A stretch of DNA of 64,000 nucleotides, taken from contig NZ_JANFNH010000001.1 of the NCBI RefSeq assembly GCF_024436055.1, positions 434,001 through 498,000 of the forward strand, given 5' to 3'. The notes below the pieces were generated by a model. The model did not search any database and had not been told where the DNA came from. It was given only the letters and a program-made list of their open reading frames with translations. The translations under genes were made by a program, and so were the position numbers. Shown here piece by piece: positions 1-12,070 of this stretch (the first letter of the stretch is position 1; each line of letters begins with the position of its first letter). The DNA is from Streptantibioticus rubrisoli (GTDB taxonomy: Bacteria > Actinomycetota > Actinomycetes > Streptomycetales > Streptomycetaceae).

Positions 1-33
1 GTCCGCTCGCTGGCTTCCCCGCGAAGGTGACAC

Positions 34-3000
34 ATGGTCCTGCGTCTGCTGCCCCGCCTTCCGCTGATCGGGCTCGATCTCGCCATGGCCGCACCGGCCG
101 AGGTCACACGGCGGGTGGCGGCGCCCGCCGGGGCCGCGGTAAGACTCGCGGCCGATCTCGCGGGCGCCGGTGCGCACGTCACGGCGAGCGGCGCGGCGGC
201 GCTGACCGGCACCGCCGTACGCCTCGGCCGGGTCGCCCGGCACGCCGTCACACCGGGCACCGGCTACTGGCACGCCGGATCCCGGCTGCACCTGCCCCTG
301 CGGCTGGCGCCGGACGCCGCCAAGCGGGGCCTGAAGGACCTGGAGACCGCTGCGAGGAAGACCGCGGTGGCGCTGGCCGAGCACCCCGACGTGCTGGCCG
401 CCTACTGGGACGGCGGCCTGGCCCGGCTGGTCGTGCAGACCACCGAGGACGCGGCCGTCGACGAGGTCGCCGAGCAGGCCCGTCGGCTGGCCGGCCGGCA
501 CGGCCTGGCGCACCCCGGCGAGCGGGTACTGGAACGCGTCCATCCCGGTGACGTCGGCAGTGTGCGCACCGGCGCGCTGGCGCTCGCCTGCGACGTGGCG
601 GGCATCGCCACCGCGTTCACCGCCCGCACCGTGGGCATCCGGCGCTCCCCTCAGATGGTCACCGCCATGGTCACCCTGCTGCGCGAGGACTCCCGGGTGC
701 GCCGCATGCTGCGCCAGCGCCTGGGCACCGCCCCCACCGACCTGCTGCTGGCCACCGCCAACGCCGCCGCCCACGGCTTCGGCCAGTCGCCGACCGCCCT
801 GGCGCTGGACGCGGTGCTGCGCACCGCCCAGCTGGCCGAGGCCTTCGCCCGCGCCGCCGCCTTCGACGCCAACCATGACACCGTCTGCGCCCCCGACCGG
901 CTGAGCCTGGCGGGGCAGGTGGAACGCCCCGCGATCCGGCCCTACCCCGGTGAGGAGTACGCGGACCAGGCCGTCACCGGCAGCATGATCGGCGCCGCCG
1001 CCACCTTGCTGTTCACCCGCGACGCCAAGGAGGCCGCCGAGGCCGTGCTCGCCGGGTCACCCAAGGCCGCCCGCTACGGCCCGGCGGCCTTCACCGCCGT
1101 GCTGGGCAGCGCGCTGGCCCGCGAGGGCGTGCTGGTGCGCGACAGCGAGCGGCTGCGGCAACTGGAGATCGTGGACACCGTGGTGCTGCACCCCGAGGCG
1201 CTGCGGGGTAGCCGCCGTACCGTGCTGGAGGTGAACCCCAGCGCCGACGACTGGGACCACGACCGGCTGTGGCGCGCCGCGGCGGCCGCCCTGCGGCCGC
1301 CGGACGAATGGGCCCTGCCCACCGCGGAGTTGGGGCTGCGGCTGCGGCCGGTGCCCGGTCAGGAGGCGGCGGACACCGGGTTGATGGTGGCGTCGGCGCA
1401 CGGCAGGGACGTGGGCACGGTGCTCGTCGGCTGGGAGGTCGACCCGCTGGCCGAGGCCGGGCTGGACGCGGCGCGCCGGGCCGGGCTGCGGGTCGTGGTG
1501 GTGGACGACCCCTCGCTGGGCGACTTCGCCGCCCTGGTCGACGAACTCGCCCCCGTCGAACGGCCGTTGGCCGATGTGGTACGCGAACTCCAGCAGGACG
1601 GCCGGGTGGTGCTCACCGTGGCGCGGGTACCGCGCCAAGGCGCCACCAGCGAACGCGAGTTGACCGAGGAGTGCCGCGAGGTGCTCGACGGACTTCTTAG
1701 CAGCGACGTGGCGGTGTCCGTCACCGACGAGGACAGCGCGGTGGTCTGGGGCGCCGACATCCTCGCGCTGGGCGGACTCGAAGGCGTGTGGCGGCTGTTG
1801 GCCGCGGTGCCCGCCGCCCGTACCGTCGGTCGGCACGCCAAGATCCTCGCCGAGGCGGGTGCCGCGCTGTCCGGACTGCTGGTGCTCACCCGGGGCACGA
1901 GGTCCCAACGCGCCCCGCTCGGCCTGGGTTTCCGGCTCAGCCCGGTCAACGTGGCCGCCGCCTGCGCCCTGGTCTCCGGCTGGCGGGCCGCCGTCCGGGT
2001 CGGCAGCCGTCCCACCCCGCACCCCAGGCCCCGGGTGGCCTGGCACGCGCTGCAACCCGAGGAAGCGCTGGCCCGGTTGGCCCGCATGCCGCGCACCACG
2101 CCCTCCGCGCTCCAGACGCTGCGTACCCGGGCGCGGTCCGTGGGTCAGCTACCGGTGTTCACCCCGGCGCGGCTGACGGTACGTCTGCTGTCCGCGGTAC
2201 GCAACGAACTCGACGACCCCCTCACACCGGTTCTGGTGGTCGGCGCCGCCGCGTCCGCGCTGCTCGGATCCACCGTGGACGCGCTGCTGGTGGCCAGCGC
2301 GATGGGGATGAACGCACTCGTCGGCGGTGTGCAACGGCTGCGCGCGGAACGGGCGTTGTCCGCGCTCGCCGCGGGTCAGCGCCGCACCGCCCGCCGGGTC
2401 GCCGACCAGGGCGCGGGCGCCACCACCACCGTGGAGGCCGGACGGCTGGCCCCCGGCGAGGTGATCGAGCTGCGCACCAGCGACGTGGTCCCGGCCGACG
2501 CGCGGCTGCTGGAGGCCGACGACCTGGAGGTGGACGAGTCCTCGCTCACCGGCGAGTCGCTGCCCACCCGCAAGTCGGTGTCCGCCACACCGCGGGCCGC
2601 GGTCGCCGACCGGCGGTGCATGGTGTTCGAGGGCACCACCGTGGTGGCCGGTCAGGGCCGGGCCGTGGTGGTGGGCACGGGCGACCAGACGGAGGCGGGC
2701 CGGGCCGAGCACCTCGCGTCGCACGCGCCGCCCGCGGCCGGGGTGCAGGCCCGGTTGCACGAACTGACCAGCCGGGTACTGCCGTTGACCCTCGCCGGTG
2801 GTGCGGTGGTCACCGGACTGTCGCTGATCCGCGGCCGATCGGTGCGTGAGGCGGTCCGCGGCGGCCTCGCGGTGGCCGTGGCCGCGGTACCGGAGGGGCT
2901 GCCGCTGGTGGCGACGGTCGCGCAGATGGCCGCCGCGCGACGGCTGAGCAGGTACGGCGTACTGGTGCGCACCCCGCGCGCCTTGGAGGCGCTGGGCCGG

Positions 3001-4629
3001 GTGGACACCTTCTGCTTCGACAAGACCGGCACCCTCACCGAGAACCGGCTGCACGTCGTCCGTACCGTCACCGCCGACGGCGTCGCGCACCCGGCGGACG
3101 CCCCCGAGGCGGCTACGGTGTTGCGGATCGCGGCCCGCGCCTGCCCGCGCGTCGCCGAGGACACCGGCGTCCACGCGCACGCCACCGATGAGGCGGTCAT
3201 CGAGGCGGCCCCCGAGGACCCCGACTGGAAGCCCGTCGACGTCCAGCCGTTCGAGGCCAGCCGGGGTTACGCCGCCGCCCGCGGGACCGACACCGACGGC
3301 AGCGAGGTCCTGGTGGTCAAGGGCGCACCCGAAGTGGTGCTGCCGTGCTGCCCCGAGGTCGGGCCGGACGCCGCCGCGACAGCCCAGTCGCTCGCTGGCG
3401 AGGGGCTGCGCGTACTGGCCGTCGCCAAGCGCCGGTTGACCGCCCAGGAGTCAAGTGACGTAATGGACCAGCCACTTGCGGAACTGGAGTGCGTCGGCTT
3501 CGTGGCGCTCGCCGACACCCCGCGGGCCAGCTCCGCCCCGCTGGTGGCCGGGCTCGAACAGGCCGGAGTTCGGCCGGTCATGCTCACCGGCGACCACCCG
3601 CAGACCGCTCGCGCGATGGCGATCTCACTGGGGTGGCCGCAGGACGTCACCGTGGTCACCGGTGACGAACTGGCCGACCTGGACCGGGTCGGGCGGGCCG
3701 AGCGGCTGCGGGACTGCGGTGTGGTGGCGCGGGTGGCGCCGGAGCAGAAGCTCCAGGTGGTCGAGGCGCTCCAGGAGGCCGGGCGGGTGGTGGCGATGGT
3801 CGGTGACGGCGCGAACGACGCCGCCGCGATCCGCGCCGCCGACGCCGGAGTCGGCATCGCGGTACGGGGGTCGGCGGCCGCCCGCAACGCCGCGGACCTG
3901 GTGATCACCACTGACGAGCTGTCGGTGCTCATCGACGCCATCGCCGAAGGACGGGCGCTGTGGAGCAGCGTGGCGGACGCCATCAGCATCCTGATCGGCG
4001 GCAACGCCGGAGAGGTCGGCTTCACCGTGCTGGGCACCCTGCTGTCCGGCACCTCGCCGCTGTCGACCCGGCAACTGCTGCTGGTCAACCTGCTCACCGA
4101 CATGTTCCCGGCGATGGCCGTCGCGGTCACCCCGCAGGAGGCCGAACCGGGTTCCGTCGACGGGGCGGTCGACGGGCGGGACGCCACCACCGGCACCGCG
4201 CCGGTGGGCATCGCCGCTCTCGGCGAGCCGCTGTCCCGGCAGATCCGGCACCGCGGTGTCATCACCGGCCTCGGCGCGACCACGGCATGGCTGATCGGCA
4301 CCCTCACCCCCGGCAGCGCCCGGCGCACCAGCACCATGGCGCTGTGCGGAGTGGTGGGCGCCCAGCTCACCCAGACGGTCATCGGCCGCCGCCACAGTCC
4401 GTTGGTGCTGGCGACCGTGCTCGGCTCGGCCGCGGCCCTGGTCGCCCTGGTGCAGACACCCGGCGTCAGCCACTTCTTCGGCTGCACACCGCTCGGTCCG
4501 GTGGCATGGGCGGGCGTCACCACCGCCATCGGCGTGGCCGCCCTCGGCCCGCGGATGCTGCCCGCCGCGGAACGGGTGGTGGCGGACCTGGAGTCGCGGC
4601 TGCGTCCGATGGTGCGCGTGGTCCACTGA
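34..4629 (+). CDS. Very large cation-translocating P-type ATPase (CtpI-like)
   Basis: A 1531-residue membrane pump that should couple ATP hydrolysis to cation export or import; the ion cannot be read from the sequence. Core P-type motifs are present in order: TGES in the actuator near residue 840, PEGLP in the ion-binding helix near 955, the phosphorylation motif DKTGT near 996, TGDHPQTA near 1190 and GDGAND near 1257. The first 700 residues are an extra module: a heavy-metal-associated-like stretch near 130-165, several hydrophobic segments, and what looks like a degenerate second haloacid-dehalogenase half. Length and organisation resemble mycobacterial CtpI. The ATG follows a GAAGGTGA ribosome binding site. 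It is convergent with the MerR gene, so co-regulation by MerR is not implied by orientation. Confidence 0.9.
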   Translation: MVLRLLPRLPLIGLDLAMAAPAEVTRRVAAPAGAAVRLAADLAGAGAHVTASGAAALTGTAVRLGRVARHAVTPGTGYWHAGSRLHLPLRLAPDAAKRGLKDLETAARKTAVALAEHPDVLAAYWDGGLARLVVQTTEDAAVDEVAEQARRLAGRHGLAHPGERVLERVHPGDVGSVRTGALALACDVAGIATAFTARTVGIRRSPQMVTAMVTLLREDSRVRRMLRQRLGTAPTDLLLATANAAAHGFGQSPTALALDAVLRTAQLAEAFARAAAFDANHDTVCAPDRLSLAGQVERPAIRPYPGEEYADQAVTGSMIGAAATLLFTRDAKEAAEAVLAGSPKAARYGPAAFTAVLGSALAREGVLVRDSERLRQLEIVDTVVLHPEALRGSRRTVLEVNPSADDWDHDRLWRAAAAALRPPDEWALPTAELGLRLRPVPGQEAADTGLMVASAHGRDVGTVLVGWEVDPLAEAGLDAARRAGLRVVVVDDPSLGDFAALVDELAPVERPLADVVRELQQDGRVVLTVARVPRQGATSERELTEECREVLDGLLSSDVAVSVTDEDSAVVWGADILALGGLEGVWRLLAAVPAARTVGRHAKILAEAGAALSGLLVLTRGTRSQRAPLGLGFRLSPVNVAAACALVSGWRAAVRVGSRPTPHPRPRVAWHALQPEEALARLARMPRTTPSALQTLRTRARSVGQLPVFTPARLTVRLLSAVRNELDDPLTPVLVVGAAASALLGSTVDALLVASAMGMNALVGGVQRLRAERALSALAAGQRRTARRVADQGAGATTTVEAGRLAPGEVIELRTSDVVPADARLLEADDLEVDESSLTGESLPTRKSVSATPRAAVADRRCMVFEGTTVVAGQGRAVVVGTGDQTEAGRAEHLASHAPPAAGVQARLHELTSRVLPLTLAGGAVVTGLSLIRGRSVREAVRGGLAVAVAAVPEGLPLVATVAQMAAARRLSRYGVLVRTPRALEALGRVDTFCFDKTGTLTENRLHVVRTVTADGVAHPADAPEAATVLRIAARACPRVAEDTGVHAHATDEAVIEAAPEDPDWKPVDVQPFEASRGYAAARGTDTDGSEVLVVKGAPEVVLPCCPEVGPDAAATAQSLAGEGLRVLAVAKRRLTAQESSDVMDQPLAELECVGFVALADTPRASSAPLVAGLEQAGVRPVMLTGDHPQTARAMAISLGWPQDVTVVTGDELADLDRVGRAERLRDCGVVARVAPEQKLQVVEALQEAGRVVAMVGDGANDAAAIRAADAGVGIAVRGSAAARNAADLVITTDELSVLIDAIAEGRALWSSVADAISILIGGNAGEVGFTVLGTLLSGTSPLSTRQLLLVNLLTDMFPAMAVAVTPQEAEPGSVDGAVDGRDATTGTAPVGIAALGEPLSRQIRHRGVITGLGATTAWLIGTLTPGSARRTSTMALCGVVGAQLTQTVIGRRHSPLVLATVLGSAAALVALVQTPGVSHFFGCTPLGPVAWAGVTTAIGVAALGPRMLPAAERVVADLESRLRPMVRVVH

Positions 4630-4640
4630 CCGCGGGCGCG

Positions 4641-4672
4641 CCGTGGCGGCGGGGGATCCACCGCCGCCACGG
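4641..4672. terminator. Bidirectional terminator hairpin
   Basis: A perfect 12-bp stem (CCGTGGCGGCGG paired with CCGCCGCCACGG) around an 8-nt loop lies between the convergent ATPase and MerR genes. There is no T-tract, as is usual in high-GC actinobacteria. Confidence 0.8.
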
Positions 4673-4681
4673 GGCCTCGGG

Positions 4682-5617
4682 TCAGGCGGCCCGCAGTGCG
4701 GCGATCAGCCACTCGGTGGCGGAGGCCATACTGGGCGCGGGCGGCCAGCCGTTGACCACCGCGAGCAGTTCCCAGTACCGCTGGTAGCCCGAGTCATGGC
4801 CGATCCGCATCCGGTCCAGCAGCCAGGCCCGGAACCGCGGTCCGTCCGCCTGCCCGGTCAGCCGCGCGCACTCGGCGACCAGCTCGTCGAGCACCGCTCG
4901 GGCCGCCCGCGAGGTCGGCTCGATACCGGCCGCCCGGGCCGCGTCGGTGCGCTCCCGGATCAGCTCGGCAAGCCGCTGTGCGGCGCCCTCGTCGGGCTGC
5001 CCGACCTCCTCACGGGCCCTGACCTGGTCGGCGGCGGCCCGGCGCATCGCCGCGCGGAAGCCGTCGTCCTGTACCAGCTCCGCCAGCTCCACCCAGGCGG
5101 CTAGCTGCTCGGTGGTCGGCTCCTCCGGCAGCTCGGGCATCGCGTCCCGCATCATCGCCAGGAACGCGGCGTCCGCGTCCAGGCCGCCGAAGGTGTTGTC
5201 GATGAAGTCATGGATCAGGCGGCGGCGTTCCTGATCGGAGAGTGTGGCCAGCTTGTGCATCAGTTGCGTCTCCTTCGGGGTGGCCCCGCGTCCGGCGACC
5301 GCGCGCAGCACGGCCCGGTGCAGCCGCAGGGTGCGGATCTGCACGTCCAGGGCCTCGGCGTGCACCCGTGCGACATCGGCGACGCTGACCTCGCGGGCCA
5401 GCACCTGCTGGATGGTGGCGAGGTCGATGCCGAGGTCGCGCAGCGTACGCACCAGGCCCAGCCGGGCCAGTGCGTCCTGGCCGTAGAGCCGGTAGCCCGC
5501 GGGGGTACGGTCGGTCGGCGGCACCACTCCGGCGTCGGACCAGAACCGGATGGTCTTCACCGTCAGACCGGTCATCCGGGCCAGTTCCCCGATCGTCCAC
5601 AGGGCGTCGTCGTCCAT
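4682..5617 (-). CDS. MerR-family transcriptional regulator
   Basis: A 311-residue regulator. The N-terminal winged helix-turn-helix (TIGELARMTGLTVKTIRFW) is typical of MerR proteins. It is followed by a long dimerisation coiled coil, then a roughly 180-residue alpha-helical C-terminal region with no metal-binding cysteine pair, so an organic ligand or a protein signal is more likely than a metal. The reading frame stays open upstream to 5839. The ATG at 5617 is chosen because the MerR domain begins there and the operator-promoter lies directly upstream. The -10 like hexamer ends 7 nt before the ATG, so the mRNA may be leaderless, although AAGGTGA could also act as a ribosome binding site. Probably autoregulated. 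Confidence 0.88.
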   Translation of the reverse strand: MDDDALWTIGELARMTGLTVKTIRFWSDAGVVPPTDRTPAGYRLYGQDALARLGLVRTLRDLGIDLATIQQVLAREVSVADVARVHAEALDVQIRTLRLHRAVLRAVAGRGATPKETQLMHKLATLSDQERRRLIHDFIDNTFGGLDADAAFLAMMRDAMPELPEEPTTEQLAAWVELAELVQDDGFRAAMRRAAADQVRAREEVGQPDEGAAQRLAELIRERTDAARAAGIEPTSRAARAVLDELVAECARLTGQADGPRFRAWLLDRMRIGHDSGYQRYWELLAVVNGWPPAPSMASATEWLIAALRAA

Positions 5618-5630
5618 GGCCGTCACCTTG

Positions 5631-5653
5631 GAGCCTCCCGTCAGGGGAGACTC
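5631..5653 (-). promoter_or_regulatory. MerR operator inside a 19-bp promoter spacer
   Basis: Arms GAGCCTCCC (5631-5639) and GGGAGACTC (5645-5653) form an inverted repeat matching at 8 of 9 positions around GTCAG. On the minus strand the palindrome exactly fills the 19-bp spacer between TTGAGT (5655-5650) and CAAGGT (5630-5625). A long spacer carrying a dyad is the hallmark of MerR-activated promoters. The site sits directly in front of the MerR gene itself. Confidence 0.8.
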
Positions 5654-8217
<2,564 letters not shown>

Positions 8218-8238
8218 CGCGGCCCACGGGCCATCGCG

Positions 8239-8298
8239 GCTGATCGCCCCCGCACCGCGACGGCGCCGGTTGGCCGGCGCGGTGCGGGGGCGATCAGC
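8239..8298 (+). terminator. Terminator of geosmin synthase
   Basis: A 21-bp perfect stem (8239-8259 with 8278-8298) encloses a smaller GC hairpin. It lies 21 nt after the geosmin synthase stop. The remaining 8299-8525 shows no gene. Confidence 0.85.
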
Positions 8299-8525
8299 GG
8301 AGTGGGGAACTGGACCTCGAGGACCTGGCCGGAACGGATCGCCGCGCTCGCCAGCCCGAGCCAACCAGGCAAGGAGCGCCTTTGGATTTGATCACTTGCA
8401 CCCGGGGCCGGATTTCCTGCATCGGCGCAGCTCAGAGCCGCAGCGCGGGCTGCCGGGGCGGTGTTGCGTTCGCCGTCCGGCGGGTGGCGTAGCACTCTGG
8501 AGATGCGGCGTGGGTAGGTGATTTC

Positions 8526-11500
8526 TTGGCCATGCACCAGTACGAGCCGCAGGACGTGGCAGAGGCACGGCTGGAGGGGCATCGACTGCTGCCCCTGGCG
8601 ACCGCGCTGCTCGACAGCGACGGGCGGATCCTCCACTGGAGCGAGGACGCGGAGAAGCTGGTCGGCTACCCGGCGAGCGAGGCGGTGGGCAGGTTCGCCG
8701 CCCGACTGCTGCTGGACAAGGAGCAGTGGCCGCAGGTGCTGTCGTTGTTCGGGAGTATCACCTCCGGGCGCGGCTGGTCCGGCACGTTCCCGGTCCGGCG
8801 CCGCGACGGCCGCTACGTCGAGCTGGAGTTCCACGCCTACCCGGTCGTCGGCCCGGAGGGACGCCTGTTCGTGCTCGCCACCGCGTCCGAGGTGGCGGCG
8901 CTGCGCAGGGTGGAGCAGAACCTGGCCATCCTGGACGGCTTCTTCAACCAGTCCCCGATCGGCCTGGCCGTCTACGACACCGACCTGCGGTTCATCCGCA
9001 TCAACGCCGCGCTGGCCCGGATGAACGGCCTGACCCCCGAACAGCATCTCGACGGACGGCTCAGCGAGGTGCTGCCGGGCCTCAACGCCAAGGAGATCGA
9101 GGAGGTCATGCAGCGGGTGCTGACCACCGGCGAGCCGGTGGTCGACGCGCGGTCGTACGGCCGTACACCGGGCGATCCCGAACACGACCGGGCCTGGTCG
9201 GCCTCGTACTTCCGGCTGGAGGCGCCGTCCGGCCAGATCCTCGGAGTCTGCTCGTCGATCATCGACGTGACCGAGCGGTTCAAGGCCGAGGCCCAGGCGG
9301 AGCAGGCCCAGCAGCGGCTCTCCCTGCTGGCCGAGGCGGGCGCCCGGATCGGCGCCACCTTGGACCTGCGCCGGGCCGCCCGGGAACTGTCCGAGGCGAT
9401 GGTTCCGCAGCTCGCCGATGTATGTACGGTCCATGTACTTGACCGGCTGGTGGGCGGCATGGACCCGGAACCGGTGGGCGCCGCGGAGTCGGTCTACGTA
9501 CGACGGCTCGCGCTGGCCGCGTCCCACCCCGATTTCCCCGCCGCCGACCTGCCGACCGAGGGCGTGTACCGCATACCGCCGGGTTCGCCCTACGAGCAGG
9601 CGATGGCGGGGCGGCGCACCGTGATCGTCCCGCCCGGGGAACTGCCGCCGCTCACCGACGCGCGGGCCGACCGGGTCCTCGACTATCTGACCCACAGGGC
9701 CCAGCCGGTGCGCGTGACCCCGCTGGTCGCCCGGGCGACGGTGCTCGGCGTCGTGATCTACGGCCGCAGCGACGACCGTGAGCCGTTCGACGCGCAGGAC
9801 AGCACGTTCGGTGACGAGTTGATCTCCCGCGCGGCGGCCTCCATAGACAACGCCCGGCTGTATCTGCGGGAACACGAGAACCTGATGGAACGTCAGGCAG
9901 CGTTGCGCGAGGCCAACGCGGCCCGTGAGCAGCTCTCGTTGATCAACGAGGCCAGCAGCCGCATCGGCAGCACACTCGACCTGCAGCGCACCGCCGAGGA
10001 ACTGGTCGAGGTGGTCATCCCGCGGTTCGCCGACTTCGTCACCGTCGACCTGCTGGAGCCGGTGTTGAGCGGCGAGGAGCCCGGCAGGATGCCCGACGAC
10101 GAGGCTCTGGTGCTGCGGGCGGTCGCGGTCGGTGAGGCGGGCGTGTCCGGGCTGACCGACGTCGCCGACGCGGTCGGCGAGATCTCCCGGTTCGACACCC
10201 GCAAGCTCTACGCGCAGGCGCTGCGCAGGGGGCGCTCGGTGCTGGTGCCGGAGGTGGACGAGGAGAGCCTGTCCGCCATCGTCAGCTCACAGGACCGGGT
10301 GGCGCCCGGCCTGGCCGCGGGCGTCCACTCGTATCTGATGGTGCCGGTACGCGCCCGCGGCGCGGTGCTCGGCGGGGTGGAGTTCGTCCGTACCCGCAAC
10401 CCGCAACCGTTCACCGCCGCCGATATGGCGCTGGCCGAGGAACTCGTCGCCCGCGCCGCGGTGAGCATCGACAACGCCCGGCTGTACCGGCGCGAGCGGG
10501 AGACCGCGTTGACCCTGCAGCGCAGCCTGCTGCCCCAGGAGACCCGGCACACCCTCGGCATGGAGATCGCCCACCGCTATCTGCCGAGCAGCGTGGGCAG
10601 CGAGGTCGGCGGTGACTGGTTCGACGTGGTGCCGCTGTCCTGCGGGCGGGTCGCGCTGGTGGTCGGCGATGTGATGGGACACGGCATCCGGGCCGCCGCC
10701 ACGATGGGCCAACTGCGTACCGTGGCCCGCACGTTGGCCACCTTGGAGATGCAGCCCGACCAGGTGCTGACCCGGCTGGACGAGACGGCGTCCGGCATCG
10801 GGGAGGCCCAGTTCGCCACCTGTGTCTGCGCGGTGTACGACCCGGTCGACCGCAGTTGCACCATCGCGTGCGCCGGACACCTGCCGCCCGTGGTGGTCGA
10901 CCCCGACGGCGGCACCCGGCCGGTCGACCTGCCGGCCGGGGTCCCGCTGGGCGTCGGGGGAGTGGACTTCGAGACCGTGGAGATCACCATTCCGGAGGGC
11001 GGCATCCTCGCGCTCTACACCGACGGCCTGATCGAGCGGCGCGGCCAGGACATCGACGAGGGCCTGGAGCTGTTGTGCCGTACCCTCACCGACCGGGGGC
11101 GCGGCCTTGAGGAGAGCTGTGACGCCGTGCTCGCCGCCCTGGTGCCGGAAGGGTCGGAGGACGACATCGCGGTGATCATGGCGCGGGTGCTGCCGGTCCC
11201 CGAGGACAAGATCGCCACCCTGCCGCTGGCCGAGGACGCGGCACTCGCGGGGGAGGCGCGCCGGTTCACCCGCTCCACCCTTGAGTCCTGGGGCCTGGGC
11301 TCGCTCGGCGAGCTCACCGAACTGCTGGTCAGCGAGCTGGTCACCAACGCCTTGCGGCACGCTGGCCCACCGCGGCAGCTGCGGTTGTTCCAGGACCGCA
11401 CGCTGACCGTGGAGGTCGCCGACACCAGCCGTCAGATCCCGCTGCTGCGACCGGCGGGCGAGGAGGACGTGGAGAGCGGTCGCGGCATGCGGCTGGTCGA

Positions 11501-11591
11501 CGAACTGGCTCACCGCTGGGGCAGCCGCATGACCCGCCACGGCAAGGTCGTCTGGTTCGAGCTGGAGCTGCCGATGGGGGCGGCGGTGTGA
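8526..11591 (+). CDS. PAS-PAS-GAF-GAF-SpoIIE phosphatase with anti-sigma-like ATPase domain
   Basis: A cytoplasmic 1021-residue partner-switch regulator. Order of domains by eye: PAS (about 20-120), PAS (130-250), GAF (270-455), GAF (475-650), PP2C/SpoIIE phosphatase (685-890) and HATPase_c (900-1020). The two GAF-like stretches begin with near-identical segments (GARIGATLDLRR, SSRIGSTLDLQR). Phosphatase motifs VGGDWFDVV, VVGDVMGHG and LYTDGLI keep the metal-binding aspartates. The ATPase domain has ELVTNALRH and GRGMRLV. Such proteins dephosphorylate anti-anti-sigma factors and may also phosphorylate them, steering a sigma factor. No sigma or anti-sigma gene is adjacent. The start is TTG at 8526 or ATG at 8532; AGGTGA lies just upstream of both. 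Confidence 0.92.
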   Translation: MAMHQYEPQDVAEARLEGHRLLPLATALLDSDGRILHWSEDAEKLVGYPASEAVGRFAARLLLDKEQWPQVLSLFGSITSGRGWSGTFPVRRRDGRYVELEFHAYPVVGPEGRLFVLATASEVAALRRVEQNLAILDGFFNQSPIGLAVYDTDLRFIRINAALARMNGLTPEQHLDGRLSEVLPGLNAKEIEEVMQRVLTTGEPVVDARSYGRTPGDPEHDRAWSASYFRLEAPSGQILGVCSSIIDVTERFKAEAQAEQAQQRLSLLAEAGARIGATLDLRRAARELSEAMVPQLADVCTVHVLDRLVGGMDPEPVGAAESVYVRRLALAASHPDFPAADLPTEGVYRIPPGSPYEQAMAGRRTVIVPPGELPPLTDARADRVLDYLTHRAQPVRVTPLVARATVLGVVIYGRSDDREPFDAQDSTFGDELISRAAASIDNARLYLREHENLMERQAALREANAAREQLSLINEASSRIGSTLDLQRTAEELVEVVIPRFADFVTVDLLEPVLSGEEPGRMPDDEALVLRAVAVGEAGVSGLTDVADAVGEISRFDTRKLYAQALRRGRSVLVPEVDEESLSAIVSSQDRVAPGLAAGVHSYLMVPVRARGAVLGGVEFVRTRNPQPFTAADMALAEELVARAAVSIDNARLYRRERETALTLQRSLLPQETRHTLGMEIAHRYLPSSVGSEVGGDWFDVVPLSCGRVALVVGDVMGHGIRAAATMGQLRTVARTLATLEMQPDQVLTRLDETASGIGEAQFATCVCAVYDPVDRSCTIACAGHLPPVVVDPDGGTRPVDLPAGVPLGVGGVDFETVEITIPEGGILALYTDGLIERRGQDIDEGLELLCRTLTDRGRGLEESCDAVLAALVPEGSEDDIAVIMARVLPVPEDKIATLPLAEDAALAGEARRFTRSTLESWGLGSLGELTELLVSELVTNALRHAGPPRQLRLFQDRTLTVEVADTSRQIPLLRPAGEEDVESGRGMRLVDELAHRWGSRMTRHGKVVWFELELPMGAAV

Positions 11592-11799
11592 GGGCGCCCA
11601 CCGGCGGTGCGACGCCCCGCCGCGCTGGCGTACGCGGCCTGACCGGATGGGGGATTTGGGGATGTTCGGGCTGCTGTGCCCACATCGTCACTACTCCGGA
11701 GTGTCCTGAAGTGCCCAGGTTTAACAGGGCATATGCCCTCACAATCTCCTGACGTGGCGTCAGATTCTGTGTCCGGTGTGTGATGTGCACGACACATGC

Positions 11800-11829
11800 T
11801 TGTGGTGTGTGATCTCGGCTGCCTAGCGT
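11800..11829 (+). promoter_or_regulatory. Putative promoter of the riboswitch transcript
   Basis: TTGTGG (11800-11805), an 18-nt spacer and TAGCGT (11824-11829) would start transcription near 11836, about 30 nt before the riboswitch P1 stem. Spacing is plausible but the hexamers are weak. Confidence 0.4.
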
Positions 11830-11863
11830 GCGGGGTGTTCGCACACGCGTACCCCACGGCCGG

Positions 11864-12055
11864 GACGCCGAGTCCTGTCCACCGGCCGACGGGCAGCCGA
11901 TCAGCGCAATCGGGCAGGAGCGGGGGAACCAGGTAAGCCGCCGACCCATGCCCCGCCCGACGCCCGGGCGCGCGTGTGGTCGGCTCGGGGTGAAGCCGCG
12001 CCACGCGGCCGGGCCACCTCACCGCCCGAACCCGACAGCTCACCTCGCAGGCGTC
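11864..12055 (+). ncRNA. c-di-AMP riboswitch (ydaO-yuaA class)
   Basis: The 5' untranslated region of the CAP-domain gene carries the conserved core of the actinobacterial ydaO motif, notably GGGGGAACC near 11921, GGGGTGAAGCCGCG near 11987 and the 3' block CCGCCCGAACCCGACAGCTC near 12022. The closing P1 stem pairs GACGCC (11864-11869) with GGCGTC (12050-12055). Genes behind this riboswitch in Streptomyces are often cell-wall hydrolases such as rpfA, and c-di-AMP binding turns expression off. The motif ends directly before the ribosome binding site GGAGGAAG (12058-12065). Called by recognition of the consensus; a covariance-model scan would settle it. Confidence 0.88.
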
Positions 12056-12070
12056 GTGGAGGAAGCCTGC

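Noticed and set aside
3267-4712. 481-codon open frame antisense to the P-type ATPase
   Set aside because: GC-rich third-position shadow; Ser/Arg-rich, no domain, fully overlaps a strongly supported gene.
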